NCBI GenBank assembly: GCA_017307165.1
Contig: JAFKGK010000005.1
Span: 186,001 to 250,000, forward strand
DNA length: 64,000 bases
Reading direction: 5' to 3'
From: Candidatus Melainabacteria bacterium
GTDB lineage: Bacteria; Cyanobacteriota; Vampirovibrionia; Obscuribacterales; Obscuribacteraceae
Made by a program: the position numbers and the translations under genes. The stretch's first letter is position 1, and each line of letters begins with the position of its first letter. Below are positions 48,276 through 57,813 of the stretch, piece after piece. Under the pieces are notes generated by a model. That model made no database searches, was not told the origin of the DNA, and saw only the letters and a program-made list of their open reading frames with translations.

Positions 48276-48805
48276 AAGCCAAGAGCGATCATGACCGGAC
48301 TGACATATAGAGCGACAAACATCAAGAGCATGATGCTATTCCAGAAGAAAGAAAAGATAATCAAAAACCATTTGAAGTGCTTGTTGCCTGGATAGTCTAC
48401 GAAGGCGCTCTGCTCGGGCGCGAGTGACCAATATTTTACCGGGACTGCTCCACCGTCAGCCACTGTACTATAAAAGCTGTATTCTACACGAGGATTGACG
48501 GTATAGGTCTTGCCATTTGCCTTAAAGGTCACCTCGAGTGCCGGACCATCTTCAGACTCGGAAAATGAGCTGCTAGTTTTATTCTTTTTTGATTCTTTGT
48601 GCGCTGTACCTACGCAGCTGGTGCCCGCGACCTCCGGTGCTACCATCATTACGCACAGATAAAAGATAAATGCGCCCGCTATCATATGCGGTAGCACAAA
48701 GATTCGCAGGCAACCTGGATTGCTTCGACTATCGGCTACTTTATTTTCCTCTCGGTGGTCGCCTCCGCCCCATCCTGCAGTCTCGTGCTTTTTCTCTCTA
48801 CCCAT
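48254..48805 (-). CDS. DUF3592-like two-helix membrane protein
   Basis: The 183-residue protein has two membrane helices (about residues 37-58 and 143-170). They flank a short extracytoplasmic beta domain with YTVNPRVEYSFYS and GGAVPVKYWSLAPEQSAFV, resembling the DUF3592 pattern. It sits between kinases K6 (15 nt upstream) and K5 (22-bp overlap), so it is made together with them and may be a partner or target. No activity known. Confidence 0.65.
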   Translation of the reverse strand: MGREKKHETAGWGGGDHREENKVADSRSNPGCLRIFVLPHMIAGAFIFYLCVMMVAPEVAGTSCVGTAHKESKKNKTSSSFSESEDGPALEVTFKANGKTYTVNPRVEYSFYSTVADGGAVPVKYWSLAPEQSAFVDYPGNKHFKWFLIIFSFFWNSIMLLMFVALYVSPVMIALGFWQASKI

Positions 48806-48820
48806 CTGGCTGGCTGCTCC

Positions 48821-51214
48821 TTATTGAAAAGCATCGAGGATTTTTTCGCTCATTTCGTTGGATTGTTTGACCTTGGCTGCCTGTGCTTTAAAGATTATGT
48901 AAGGATGCCCATCCTTTGACTTGTTGAGCCGAGCTAGAAAGTCAGGCGTGGCAAACTCTGGAAAGGTCCAGATATTAAGGACATCGAGATTTTTCATGGC
49001 TGCAAATCGATCGTATGACTCACGATCGAGACTATGCCCGTCGATAATAAATTGCTTGAGCCATGTGTATGACTCCACCAGGTCTACTTCTTGCTTGGTA
49101 AAGGGCGCACTTAGATGCAGAGTCCGCAAGTTAGTAGACCTTGAAAGACGTTTGAGCAATTTGAGTCGACCTTGACCCGCCTCCATGCCGCTCACATTGA
49201 GATCGAGCAACCTGTCGACCAGGTCGGTGCTTATCAATTCGTCGACGTTAAAATGACATTCGTCCAGGATCAAGACATGAAGGTTTTTGAGTTGCGCTAG
49301 TTTTTGTACATAGCCATCGGGAATGGTGCAGAAACGAAACTCCAGACCAGTCAGCCGCGTCCAGTGGCTGACCGCCATAGGATCGGGCAGTATTTCTATG
49401 GAGTTATCGATGCTGATTTCGTTGATCAGATTGGGATTAAAGCGAGCCAGCAAGGCCGGGTAAAAGCCAAACCGATTGTTTGGCTCTAAAAAGACCATAT
49501 TTTTGACATCTATGTCAAAACGTCCTTGCAGCGGCTGGGCATATTGTTCTTCTTCTGGTTCTTCTTTGCCGGTTTGGGCTGGCGAACGTACTTGAAAATT
49601 ACCGAGAGTCGACGCGTAGGGAAAATCAAAAGTCCAGTATTCACGATCTTTGCGAAAATCCTTTTTGCCGATTGCTGTTCCTGTCTTTAAGAAGCCAATG
49701 TACTCTTGTGGATAAGTCGACTGCGCAACTTCATGTGCAAGTCGTGACTCAATTGCCTTTGCAGGTCTGCGCTGAAATGCAAATTTGCCGTTTGCCACCA
49801 TCAGCGAAGCTACGGCAGTCAAGCTCAATGATACTGCAAGCAATACCAATATCTTGCTTTTGTTAGAGGTTTGTCCTGTCTCTTCGCCTCTTTGGCGTTC
49901 TAGATCTGATTTTACTTGCTCTTCTTCGGCTGCCGCAAATTGCAGAGGCTTGTGTTCGGCGAGGTTTGAGATATCGATAGCCATCTGACTCACGTTTTGA
50001 TACCTTCTGTCCGTATTTTTTGCCAGTGATTTGTGCAAGATAGCCACGATGCTCGGGTCAAAATCATTATTCAGAAGGATTTGAAAATCCGGCAGATCAG
50101 TCTGATGCATCTCGGACAGTGCATCTATAGTTTGTGCAACAAAAGGTGGCTTGCCAACAAGGCTCTCGTAGAGCGAACATCCAAGACTGTAGATATCCGT
50201 GCTCTCGGTTGGAGGTTCGCCTCTAAATTGTTCTGGACTCATGTAGAACGCGCTACCGATAACGGGTTCTGAAACGTCCACGGATCTTGCCCTGATCGAT
50301 TTTGATTCCGATGACTTATAGGCTTCGGCGATGCCAAAATCTAAAAGCTTTACGTTTACCTTATCGTTCGGCCCCACTGTCAGCATGATATTAGCCGGTT
50401 TGATGTCGCGATGTACGATGCCGTTGCGGTGCGCATAGGCAAGAGTCGAAGCCACGGCGCCAAAGATTTGCAAGGCCGACCCTAGATTGAGACTGCCTTG
50501 CCGATTGATGAGATCTTCGAGAGTCATCCCTTCGAGGTATTCCATCGCCAAAAACGGCAAGGCATCCTCGTGCAGACCAAAATCAAAGATTTGGCAGATA
50601 CCTGGGTTGTTTAGCGAATTGAGGATGCGGGCCTCGTTTTTAAAGAGCTGCCAGCTCTTCTCATTGATCATGTCGGGCAGCAAAAACTTGAGTGCGCAGG
50701 GACGCTTGAGAGTGGCATGGCGAGCTTGAAAGACCATGCCCATCCCGCCTTCACCGATCGGTCTAACCAGCTCGTAGCTACCGCCAATGATATCGCCTGA
50801 CTGAAGGCGCTCAAATCTTTGCTTTAGATTATGCGGGCGATGCACCTTAGTTTTGGTATTGGTCTTGCTCAAAATACGCGTTGCCATTGGATTGGATCTC
50901 ATGGCACCACTACGCTTGCAAGTGCAGCGTGTGCTCTGGAAAAGAAAAGAAGTCAAACTGCCTACTCTTTGTTCGACTATGCGCTTGTGGCATTGGGGGC
51001 AACGAGGATGCTCATCGCCGGTAGATCTGGATCGAGCTTTGACTCGATCATAGCCATAGCCTCGATCCAGCCCCTTCTCCTGATCACACATGCAGTGCAG
51101 AGAGGCAAAAAGCATGCTCGTCCTGGCCATATTTGCTCCTTGCGGGAGCCTCGGCAACAGACAATCCGGACAAGTCTCGCGATGGTTTGGCTTTAGATGG
51201 GGGCTGGAGTGCAT
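48821..51214 (-). CDS. Membrane Ser/Thr kinase with tandem Cys module and LRR-like domain (K6)
   Basis: The 797-residue kinase is of the same subfamily as K4 and K5. N-terminal modules CPDCLLPRL...HCMC and CPQCHKRIV...RCTC precede a kinase domain (~140-425) with IGEGGMGMV, HRDIKPAN, DFG and SPEQF. A membrane helix lies at ~451-475. The outer domain carries LTGLEFRFCTIP, LHVLILDECHF and LKQFIIDGHSL. All catalytic residues are present. It heads the minus-strand cluster K6, DUF3592, K5, K4, recD2. Its start is only 4 nt from the divergent SNF2 gene, so promoters must lie inside coding sequence. Confidence 0.9.
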   Translation of the reverse strand: MHSSPHLKPNHRETCPDCLLPRLPQGANMARTSMLFASLHCMCDQEKGLDRGYGYDRVKARSRSTGDEHPRCPQCHKRIVEQRVGSLTSFLFQSTRCTCKRSGAMRSNPMATRILSKTNTKTKVHRPHNLKQRFERLQSGDIIGGSYELVRPIGEGGMGMVFQARHATLKRPCALKFLLPDMINEKSWQLFKNEARILNSLNNPGICQIFDFGLHEDALPFLAMEYLEGMTLEDLINRQGSLNLGSALQIFGAVASTLAYAHRNGIVHRDIKPANIMLTVGPNDKVNVKLLDFGIAEAYKSSESKSIRARSVDVSEPVIGSAFYMSPEQFRGEPPTESTDIYSLGCSLYESLVGKPPFVAQTIDALSEMHQTDLPDFQILLNNDFDPSIVAILHKSLAKNTDRRYQNVSQMAIDISNLAEHKPLQFAAAEEEQVKSDLERQRGEETGQTSNKSKILVLLAVSLSLTAVASLMVANGKFAFQRRPAKAIESRLAHEVAQSTYPQEYIGFLKTGTAIGKKDFRKDREYWTFDFPYASTLGNFQVRSPAQTGKEEPEEEQYAQPLQGRFDIDVKNMVFLEPNNRFGFYPALLARFNPNLINEISIDNSIEILPDPMAVSHWTRLTGLEFRFCTIPDGYVQKLAQLKNLHVLILDECHFNVDELISTDLVDRLLDLNVSGMEAGQGRLKLLKRLSRSTNLRTLHLSAPFTKQEVDLVESYTWLKQFIIDGHSLDRESYDRFAAMKNLDVLNIWTFPEFATPDFLARLNKSKDGHPYIIFKAQAAKVKQSNEMSEKILDAFQ

Positions 51215-51218
51215 ATGA

Positions 51219-54200
51219 ATGATATTTTACGCTCTTTCACCCTGCCTCAGCCGCTTAAGGCAAAAAATGAGCCTGAATGCCTGGTTAATGCATACTGTCC
51301 GCTCAGCTGTTATAAAAACGGAGGGGGATTGTTGCTTGCTGACAGAGAGACAGGTCTGGTATCTATTTGGCGGTGCTGTAGCTCAAGCTGGACAGTCCAT
51401 GGTCGATGCCGGACTGGTGAGCGAGTGTCGCTACAGACCAGAGATTTATTCGCTCGATGCTCAGGTTGCAAGCGATAATGCTGCCAGATCATCGCCTTAC
51501 GATGTGTCGATCCAGTTTAATTACAGACTGACCAAGGTACTTTTGGCCAATTGCAATTGTTCAACCCGCCGGTCGTGTGCCCATGCAGCGGCGGTGCTCT
51601 TATACGCGCTTTCTAACGGCCTTCTCGTCGATCCTGATGCTCCTAAATTGGAGAGTCAGGCACCTAGCTTTGTCGACGAGTGGGTTCGCGACATCATCGA
51701 TGCAAATACCAAGGCCAAGACCTCACTGGCTGGAGCAAAAAAACGAGGGGCGCCGGCTGAGCTTGACGATAACGATCCTGCCCAGTCCCCGATGACGACT
51801 CTGCGTGATCGGATCGACAAGACCATCATTCTCTACGTACTTGATGTAGCCTCGGACGGTTTTTCGATCAAGCTCACCCTCAAGAGAGGCAGTCTCTGCC
51901 GTGAGCGCGACCGCGAGTACTACATGCCAGACGCCACAATTGATATCGATCGCCTGATCAACGACCCTTCGTCTTTTATCGATCCAGTCGATCTCGATGT
52001 AGTGCAGCTTTTTATTGCGACCAGGCGCCGTATTCTCTTCAATTTCACGCAAAATTTTGGTGATTCTACCAATAGCCGCTACGCTCTCGAGCGTATGATC
52101 GCCACAGGACGGTGTTTTTGGCGGGACCCATCCAATCCTCCGCTTGTGATGGGCCAACCCGTCCAGGGCGTACTAGTCTGGGACCAACTCCCACACAAAT
52201 GCCAGCAGCTCAAGATCGCGGTTCCGGGTGTTAGTGAAGATAGCCAGATACTCTTGGCTGGGGACCTGTGGTGTGTCGATCTGACCGAGTCCAGCATCAA
52301 CCCGGTACAAGTAGACATGGATCAGCGCTACCTGCGTCGTGTCCTTACTGCCCCTGTCCTCAATCTAGAGCAGGCTCGAGCCATCGCCACCATGTTTGGC
52401 GACAAGAGGATCCCTTTGCCTGCACCGCTCTCGCATATAACCGAAGAAACCCAGATAGTACGTCCCCGACCAGTGGTGAAGCTGTCCAAGATCGATATGA
52501 GGAGCCCCTCCTTTAAGCAGTCCGGCCACATCGGTACGATGAACGTCCAGAATGTCGGCAGCATAGATTTTGTCTACGAAAAACTAGGTCGCGAATTGGA
52601 CGGCAACCATGTCATCGATCGCAAACGCGACAAAGAATTTGAGGCTAACTGTCTTTGCGAATTGGAGCGCTATCATTTGCAAGCCAATCGCCTGCAATGG
52701 CACAAGGATCAGTCACCCATCGATATCAGAGCAGACAAACCGCGTGACTGGGCGATTTTTACAGGGGTGGGTATGCCCCGATTGCGTGAGCTGGGTTGGC
52801 AGTTTGATATCGACCACACTTTCGATGTCTCGATCTGGACAGCAGAGGATCGCTGGATTGCCGAGTCCAACCAGGAAGCCAGCAACTGGTTTACCCTCAA
52901 TGTCGGCATCACTGTCAATGATCGCAAGATATCGCTTTTGCCGATCTTGTTCCAGGTACTCGATGAGATCGAAGGCGAAGATCCCCTCGCCGAGCTGCAA
53001 AGATTTAATGTCGATGGCGATTTTTATGCTCAGATGGATGACGGAGACTTTGTCAAGCTGCCCTTCGATCGAGTGGCAGAGATCATCGGCGAGCTGGTCT
53101 ATTTTTATGATCGCGAATACGGGCCAAAGCGACCAAAGATCTCAATCACAGAAGCTCAAAAAATTGCTCGCATAATGCGCGGCAATAAGCGCAATCATCA
53201 ATGGGTGATGTCCCAGCATTTGAGCAGCCTGCTCGACAGGTTTGAACACCTGGGCGAGATCAACGAACAGACCAATCAGCAGCCTGCTGGATTTCTTGCA
53301 GACCTCAGACCATATCAAAGCGCAGGCTTGGCCTGGCTGCAATTTATCGAAGAACAAGGCATTGGAGGCATCCTGGCGGATGATATGGGGCTCGGCAAGA
53401 CGATCCAGGCTCTCGCTCATATTCAGGATCAAAAAAATGCCGGTCGGCTTGATCGCCCCGTGCTTGTTATCTGCCCGGTCTCCGTCATGCCCAACTGGTT
53501 ACGCGAAGCCCGCCGCTTTGCCCCCGATCTCAAGACAGTCACATATTACGGCACAAACAGGCACAAGCGTTTAGAGGCCTATATGGAGCCAGGTGGTGCT
53601 GATCTGATCGTCACGACCTACCATACTCTCAAGCGCGATGTCGGCAATCTCAGTCGCATCAAGCTCCGTGGCGTCATTTGCGATGAGTCCCAATACATAA
53701 AAAATGCCGAGACTGGCTTCAACAAAGCTGTGCGAGCCCTCGACTCGCATTATAGAGTCTGCCTTACCGGTACGCCTATAGAAAATAATCTGATGGACAT
53801 CTGGTCCCAATTTCACTTCGTTATGCCTGGTTATTTGCCGGGGCGATCTTTGTTTAACAAGCAGTATCGACGACCTATAGAAAAACAACAAAATATGCGA
53901 CAGATGCGCAGGCTAAAAGAAAAAGTGGCGCCCTTTGTTTTGAGACGCACAAAAGAGACTGTCGCCAATGACTTGCCACCAAAAACGGTGATAGTCCGTA
54001 CGGTCGATCTCGAGGGCGCTCAGCGCGATCTCTATGAGACGATCCGTCTGGCGATGTATCGCCGAGTCAATCATGAGATCGCGCACCGGGGCCTAGAAAA
54101 GAGCTCGGTCTATATAATCGAGGCCATGCTGCGCTTGCGCCAGATCTGCTGCGATCCCAGGCTCTATATGGCCGAGCATGCTGGCATGCCTTCATCCAAG

Positions 54201-54704
54201 CTCGATTTTCTCATGCAAATGCTCCAGGAACTGTTGAGCGAAGGCAAAAAGATCCTTTTGTTTTCGCAATGGACGACCATGCTGGATCTGATCAAAGAAA
54301 GGATCGCAAAACTGCCCGATCCAGTCGATTATGTGGAGTTACGCGGTGATACCAAAGACCGGCAGGGAGTGATCGACGCTTTTCAGAGTGGGCAAGTACC
54401 GCTTTTTCTTTTGAGCCTCAGAGCCGGTGGAGCCGGGATCAATCTCACCGCAGCCGATACAGTCATCCATTACGACCATTGGTGGAATCCCGCCGTGGAG
54501 CACCAGGCCACTGATCGTGCGCATCGCATTGGCCAGGACAAAAATGTTTTTGTCTTTAAGGTCATCGCGACTGACACTATCGAGGAGCGTCTGATGGAGC
54601 TGCACGACAAAAAGAAGCTTTTAGCCGGCGGCATCTACGAGAGCGATATGTCCCTCCCTTCCAATCTTTCTCTCCAGGATATAGAGATGCTCTTTGGTCC
54701 TTAG
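51219..54704 (+). CDS. SNF2-family helicase with SWIM zinc finger
   Basis: The 1161-residue protein has a SWIM zinc finger near residues 112-130 (CNCSTRRSCAHAAAV). A long middle region follows, then a SNF2 ATPase from about residue 700. Motif I is ADDMGLGKTIQAL, motif II CDESQYIKN (DESQ instead of the usual DEAQ/DEAH), and motif III TGTPIENNLMDIWS. The C-terminal half has FSQWTTMLDLI and HRIGQDKNVFVFK. Such bacterial HepA/RapA-like proteins remodel nucleoprotein complexes. GGAG lies 9 nt before the ATG at 51219; the ATG at 51267 is an alternative. Its stop overlaps the stop of the convergent debranching gene. Confidence 0.92.
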   Translation: MIFYALSPCLSRLRQKMSLNAWLMHTVRSAVIKTEGDCCLLTERQVWYLFGGAVAQAGQSMVDAGLVSECRYRPEIYSLDAQVASDNAARSSPYDVSIQFNYRLTKVLLANCNCSTRRSCAHAAAVLLYALSNGLLVDPDAPKLESQAPSFVDEWVRDIIDANTKAKTSLAGAKKRGAPAELDDNDPAQSPMTTLRDRIDKTIILYVLDVASDGFSIKLTLKRGSLCRERDREYYMPDATIDIDRLINDPSSFIDPVDLDVVQLFIATRRRILFNFTQNFGDSTNSRYALERMIATGRCFWRDPSNPPLVMGQPVQGVLVWDQLPHKCQQLKIAVPGVSEDSQILLAGDLWCVDLTESSINPVQVDMDQRYLRRVLTAPVLNLEQARAIATMFGDKRIPLPAPLSHITEETQIVRPRPVVKLSKIDMRSPSFKQSGHIGTMNVQNVGSIDFVYEKLGRELDGNHVIDRKRDKEFEANCLCELERYHLQANRLQWHKDQSPIDIRADKPRDWAIFTGVGMPRLRELGWQFDIDHTFDVSIWTAEDRWIAESNQEASNWFTLNVGITVNDRKISLLPILFQVLDEIEGEDPLAELQRFNVDGDFYAQMDDGDFVKLPFDRVAEIIGELVYFYDREYGPKRPKISITEAQKIARIMRGNKRNHQWVMSQHLSSLLDRFEHLGEINEQTNQQPAGFLADLRPYQSAGLAWLQFIEEQGIGGILADDMGLGKTIQALAHIQDQKNAGRLDRPVLVICPVSVMPNWLREARRFAPDLKTVTYYGTNRHKRLEAYMEPGGADLIVTTYHTLKRDVGNLSRIKLRGVICDESQYIKNAETGFNKAVRALDSHYRVCLTGTPIENNLMDIWSQFHFVMPGYLPGRSLFNKQYRRPIEKQQNMRQMRRLKEKVAPFVLRRTKETVANDLPPKTVIVRTVDLEGAQRDLYETIRLAMYRRVNHEIAHRGLEKSSVYIIEAMLRLRQICCDPRLYMAEHAGMPSSKLDFLMQMLQELLSEGKKILLFSQWTTMLDLIKERIAKLPDPVDYVELRGDTKDRQGVIDAFQSGQVPLFLLSLRAGGAGINLTAADTVIHYDHWWNPAVEHQATDRAHRIGQDKNVFVFKVIATDTIEERLMELHDKKKLLAGGIYESDMSLPSNLSLQDIEMLFGP

Positions 54705-56842
54705 CCCAGTAAGGGCATAAATGGCCTTTTGATGATCTTGAGCCCTTGCTCGTTTTTAAGAGCTCGCCACTCTGCTTCGTCATCGCCTTGTGCAAACTCC
54801 AGATCGATGACGTGCTTTCCGACTTTCATGCCCTTAAGCACCAGCTCGGGCATCCAATAAGGCAGCACTGGGTCTACATACAACTCGTCTGCAGGCGCAT
54901 TGGCAGAAAGTCCGAGGATCGATTGCAATAGATGAAAGACAGTGCCAGCTGCCCAACCCTGAGGGATATTGGCGCCGCGATATTGCACGGGAAAGTTTGC
55001 GCCATCAGGGGCGATACCGGCCCAGAGTTCCGGCAGCCTGTATTCTTGAAAGTGGCTCGCGGCCTCGGAAATGCCCCTTGCAATCAAGGCGCATTCTTTG
55101 TCATATCCGTATCTTTTAAAGCCCATGGCTATGATGCCGTTGTCGTGCGGCCAGATTGATCCTGCATGATAAGAATGCGGATTATAAGAGATGTGGTCGC
55201 TTGAAAGTGTTCGCATACCCCAGCCTGTCCACATGTCGTCTTGCATTAAGCGGTTTTTGACCATTGCTGCTTTTTCTGGTGTAGCAATACCGCTCCACAA
55301 AAGATGTCCCATATTTGAGGCCACCGTCGGCACGGCTTTTTTGTCCGGGTCGAGCGTGAGAGCAAAGATCTTATCTTGTGGGCACCAAAATGCTTTCTCA
55401 AACCTCTCTCTCATCGCCAGGGCCTTTTGCACGAGCTCTTTGCTCCTGCTCGTATCGCCCAGATAATCAAATAGCTCGGCCATCCTGACCCAGGCATCAA
55501 AGACATAGCCTTGCAGCTCGCAAACTGCCTTGGGCTGAGGCACATTATCACCGTTTGGATAGATAATGCAGTCTGTAGAATCCTTCCAGACCATATTTTC
55601 GTAGCCTTGATTGGAGCGGGTCCTGTACTCCTGAAAGCCGTCCCCATCAATATCACCGTATTTGTCGATCCAGTCCAGGCAGCGCAAGGCAACGTCTTTT
55701 TGCTTTTTGACAAAGGCATCATCGGCCAACCATTTCCAGCTTTCGTGCAGAGTCACCAGATATAATGGCGTCGCGTCCCACGAGCCAAAATAGGGCGTGT
55801 GCGGGATTGCTTTAAAATGAGCAAGCTCTCCCGTCCTGAGCTCGTGCAGGATCTTGCCGGGTTCTGCGTCGGTATATGGATCGTCGGTGCTTGCTTGTTG
55901 CTCTCCTAGAGTCTGCAAAGTGCCGATTGCCAGTTGGGGTTGAGCCATCATCAACTGCAAGGCAATGATCAGGCTATCTCGTCCAAACAAGCTAAAATAC
56001 CAGGGCACACCTGCCGCCGGAAACCAGGATTGCTGATCGGTAAAATCATGGTCGAACATCCTGAGTCCGCCCAGATCACTGATTGATTGGTTGTACAGGC
56101 GATAGACGTCTTCGTTGACTGAGGTCAGTCGTGTTGCTCCCTCATCCCAGCTTTTATGCAATTGTTTCATTGTCTGAGCATCTGCTAGCGCATCAGTGCG
56201 TCTCTTGCCGCCGCAAATCAACTCCATCCGGCTCGCTGCCGACCAGACCTGTTGCGGTAGGAGCGCAATCTCAAATGTCAGACTGCCATTGGCATACTGC
56301 ACTGGCGAAGAACAATCGAGGATACGATAGAGCATCTCACGGTCAAAGTCTTTGTTTTTGTAGCGTGTGGATAATTCGCGCTGCTCTGCATCATAGGCGG
56401 TGACGATCGATCCGCGTCGCACTACTTTGTGGGACCTGACCTCAAAGATATCGGCAAAATCCGATTCGAGTTGCAATTCAAAGATAAATTGCACAGGCTT
56501 GGTCGAATAATTGCAGATCTCCAGGTCCTCATTGATCGCCGTCCCGGCCTCTCTCTTTATCTTGAGCACCAGATGACCTTCTTTTATTTCTCCTGCCACT
56601 GTATCGACTAGCGGATTGCTCAGATAATATAAGGCTTGATAATAGATGGGCGCGCCACTGGAGAGGCGATGCCATTTTTTGCCGTTGATCGAGAGGGCGT
56701 AGTGGCTGATAAACCTGGTATCGTTGGAATACACTCCCAGCTCGGTATCGGCATTGATCTCGCCATTGAGCTCGGAGACGAGAAAGGTATTGCCCTGGTT
56801 GATCGTGATGATCGGTGGTCCGACTGAGATTTCGAGGGGCAT
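54701..56842 (-). CDS. Amylo-alpha-1,6-glucosidase / glycogen debranching-type enzyme
   Basis: The 713-residue protein has an N-terminal GDE_N_bis-type beta domain (TFLVSELNGEINADTELGVY, TRFISHYAL) and an alpha/alpha-toroid catalytic domain. The latter carries WYFSLFGRDSLI, NQGYENMVWKDS and the GWAAGTVFHLL end segment. Members hydrolyse alpha-1,6 branch points or related oligosaccharides. No signal peptide is seen, so it acts in the cytoplasm on glycogen-like storage. No other glycogen gene adjoins. Confidence 0.88.
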   Translation of the reverse strand: MPLEISVGPPIITINQGNTFLVSELNGEINADTELGVYSNDTRFISHYALSINGKKWHRLSSGAPIYYQALYYLSNPLVDTVAGEIKEGHLVLKIKREAGTAINEDLEICNYSTKPVQFIFELQLESDFADIFEVRSHKVVRRGSIVTAYDAEQRELSTRYKNKDFDREMLYRILDCSSPVQYANGSLTFEIALLPQQVWSAASRMELICGGKRRTDALADAQTMKQLHKSWDEGATRLTSVNEDVYRLYNQSISDLGGLRMFDHDFTDQQSWFPAAGVPWYFSLFGRDSLIIALQLMMAQPQLAIGTLQTLGEQQASTDDPYTDAEPGKILHELRTGELAHFKAIPHTPYFGSWDATPLYLVTLHESWKWLADDAFVKKQKDVALRCLDWIDKYGDIDGDGFQEYRTRSNQGYENMVWKDSTDCIIYPNGDNVPQPKAVCELQGYVFDAWVRMAELFDYLGDTSRSKELVQKALAMRERFEKAFWCPQDKIFALTLDPDKKAVPTVASNMGHLLWSGIATPEKAAMVKNRLMQDDMWTGWGMRTLSSDHISYNPHSYHAGSIWPHDNGIIAMGFKRYGYDKECALIARGISEAASHFQEYRLPELWAGIAPDGANFPVQYRGANIPQGWAAGTVFHLLQSILGLSANAPADELYVDPVLPYWMPELVLKGMKVGKHVIDLEFAQGDDEAEWRALKNEQGLKIIKRPFMPLLG

Positions 56843-56998
56843 GCTGCCTTGGCTCCAAAGTGTATTAGATATCTATTTTTGCACACAAACCAGAAGAATG
56901 GCGTTGCCATCATATATGGTGCCTAGCCTCGCCTTTGCTTTGTCATTGTCCTTTTTAGACCCCATTTACTCCTTTTAATAACCTTTTGGTTTGTAAAC

Positions 56999-57004
56999 TA
57001 TAAT
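56999..57004 (+). promoter_or_regulatory. Consensus -10 box TATAAT
   Basis: A perfect TATAAT stands 18 nt before the ATG of the next gene and 72 nt before the alternative GTG start. The expected -35 region (TAATAA) is poor. It supports transcription of the 57-kb plus-strand pair. Confidence 0.5.
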
Positions 57005-57021
57005 ACTGGGGTATTTTTGCC

Positions 57022-57360
57022 ATGGCGGGGTCGCGCGATTATAATCAGTATTTTGACTCTCGAGAGGGGTTTCGCGTGCCTAACCACGATCAAAACAATC
57101 AGGACCAGGAGCAGGAAGCCTTGCAAAACACCCGCAAGGAGCGGGCTCGCAGCCGTGAGCTGAGCATGACCCAGGAGCTTATGATCATCTCGCACGCCCC
57201 GGACGCGACTCCAGAGGAGCGAGCCCTGGCGCAGCAATTGCAAGAAATGAGAGAAAAAGCCAAGGATATCGGTGCACCGCTCGAGATATTGGATCAGTTT
57301 GCAAAAGATGAGCTAGCTGAACCCCTGGACAAGACTATAAAGCCCGGCGAAGCCGAGTAG
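57022..57360 (+). CDS. Small hypothetical charged protein upstream of arfB
   Basis: The product is up to 112 residues and Gln/Glu/Arg-rich in the first half (QNNQDQEQEALQNTRKERAR). A helical second half follows (EERALAQQLQEMREKAKDIGAPLEILDQFAKDEL). A GTG at 57076 with GAGAGG 8 nt upstream is an equally good start and would remove 18 residues. No family recognised. It is followed by arfB after 21 nt. Confidence 0.6.
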   Translation: MAGSRDYNQYFDSREGFRVPNHDQNNQDQEQEALQNTRKERARSRELSMTQELMIISHAPDATPEERALAQQLQEMREKAKDIGAPLEILDQFAKDELAEPLDKTIKPGEAE

Positions 57361-57381
57361 TGTCGTTAAGAGCAGCTAGTC

Positions 57382-57804
57382 TTGCAATTTGTAGACGCAA
57401 AAATAGAAATACCCGATAGTGAGTTTGAGTTTAGCTTTGCTCGCAGCGGCGGCCCTGGCGGGCAAAATGTCAACAAAGTCAATAGCAAGGTCTTTATGCG
57501 CTGGCCCATAGCAATCAGCCAGAGCGTCAATTATGCGGTCAAGGGCCGCTTTATGGCCAAGTTTGCCAATCGTCTCAATGACGAGGGTGTGCTGGTGCTA
57601 TCCAGTCAAAAGTTTAGGGATCAAAAGAGAAATATAGATGATTGTCTCGCCAAATTGGATGAGATGCTGGCGGCAGTGATCAATCCGCCCAAATTGCGCA
57701 CAGCTACCAGGCCTACACTGGCGTCAAAAGAGAGACGGATCACTGGCAAATTGATCAATAAGGCCAAGAAACAGTCAAGACAAGGGCGGATCGATTTTGA
57801 CTGA
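57382..57804 (+). CDS. arfB: Peptidyl-tRNA hydrolase ArfB (ribosome rescue)
   Basis: The 140-residue class-I release-factor-like protein has GGQ at residues 26-28 inside RSGGPGGQNVNKVNS and a basic C-terminal tail (KERRITGKLINKAKKQSRQGR). ArfB enters stalled ribosomes with its tail in the mRNA channel and releases the peptide. The TTG start lacks a strong ribosome-binding site; the conserved domain begins within a few residues, so the length is right for the family. Confidence 0.93.
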   Translation: MQFVDAKIEIPDSEFEFSFARSGGPGGQNVNKVNSKVFMRWPIAISQSVNYAVKGRFMAKFANRLNDEGVLVLSSQKFRDQKRNIDDCLAKLDEMLAAVINPPKLRTATRPTLASKERRITGKLINKAKKQSRQGRIDFD

Positions 57805-57813
57805 TGCTATTGT

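Noticed and set aside
51197-51478. Separate small gene overlapping the start of the SNF2 gene
   Set aside because: The frame lies mostly within the SNF2 coding sequence, which has a good ribosome-binding site and conserved sequence soon after.
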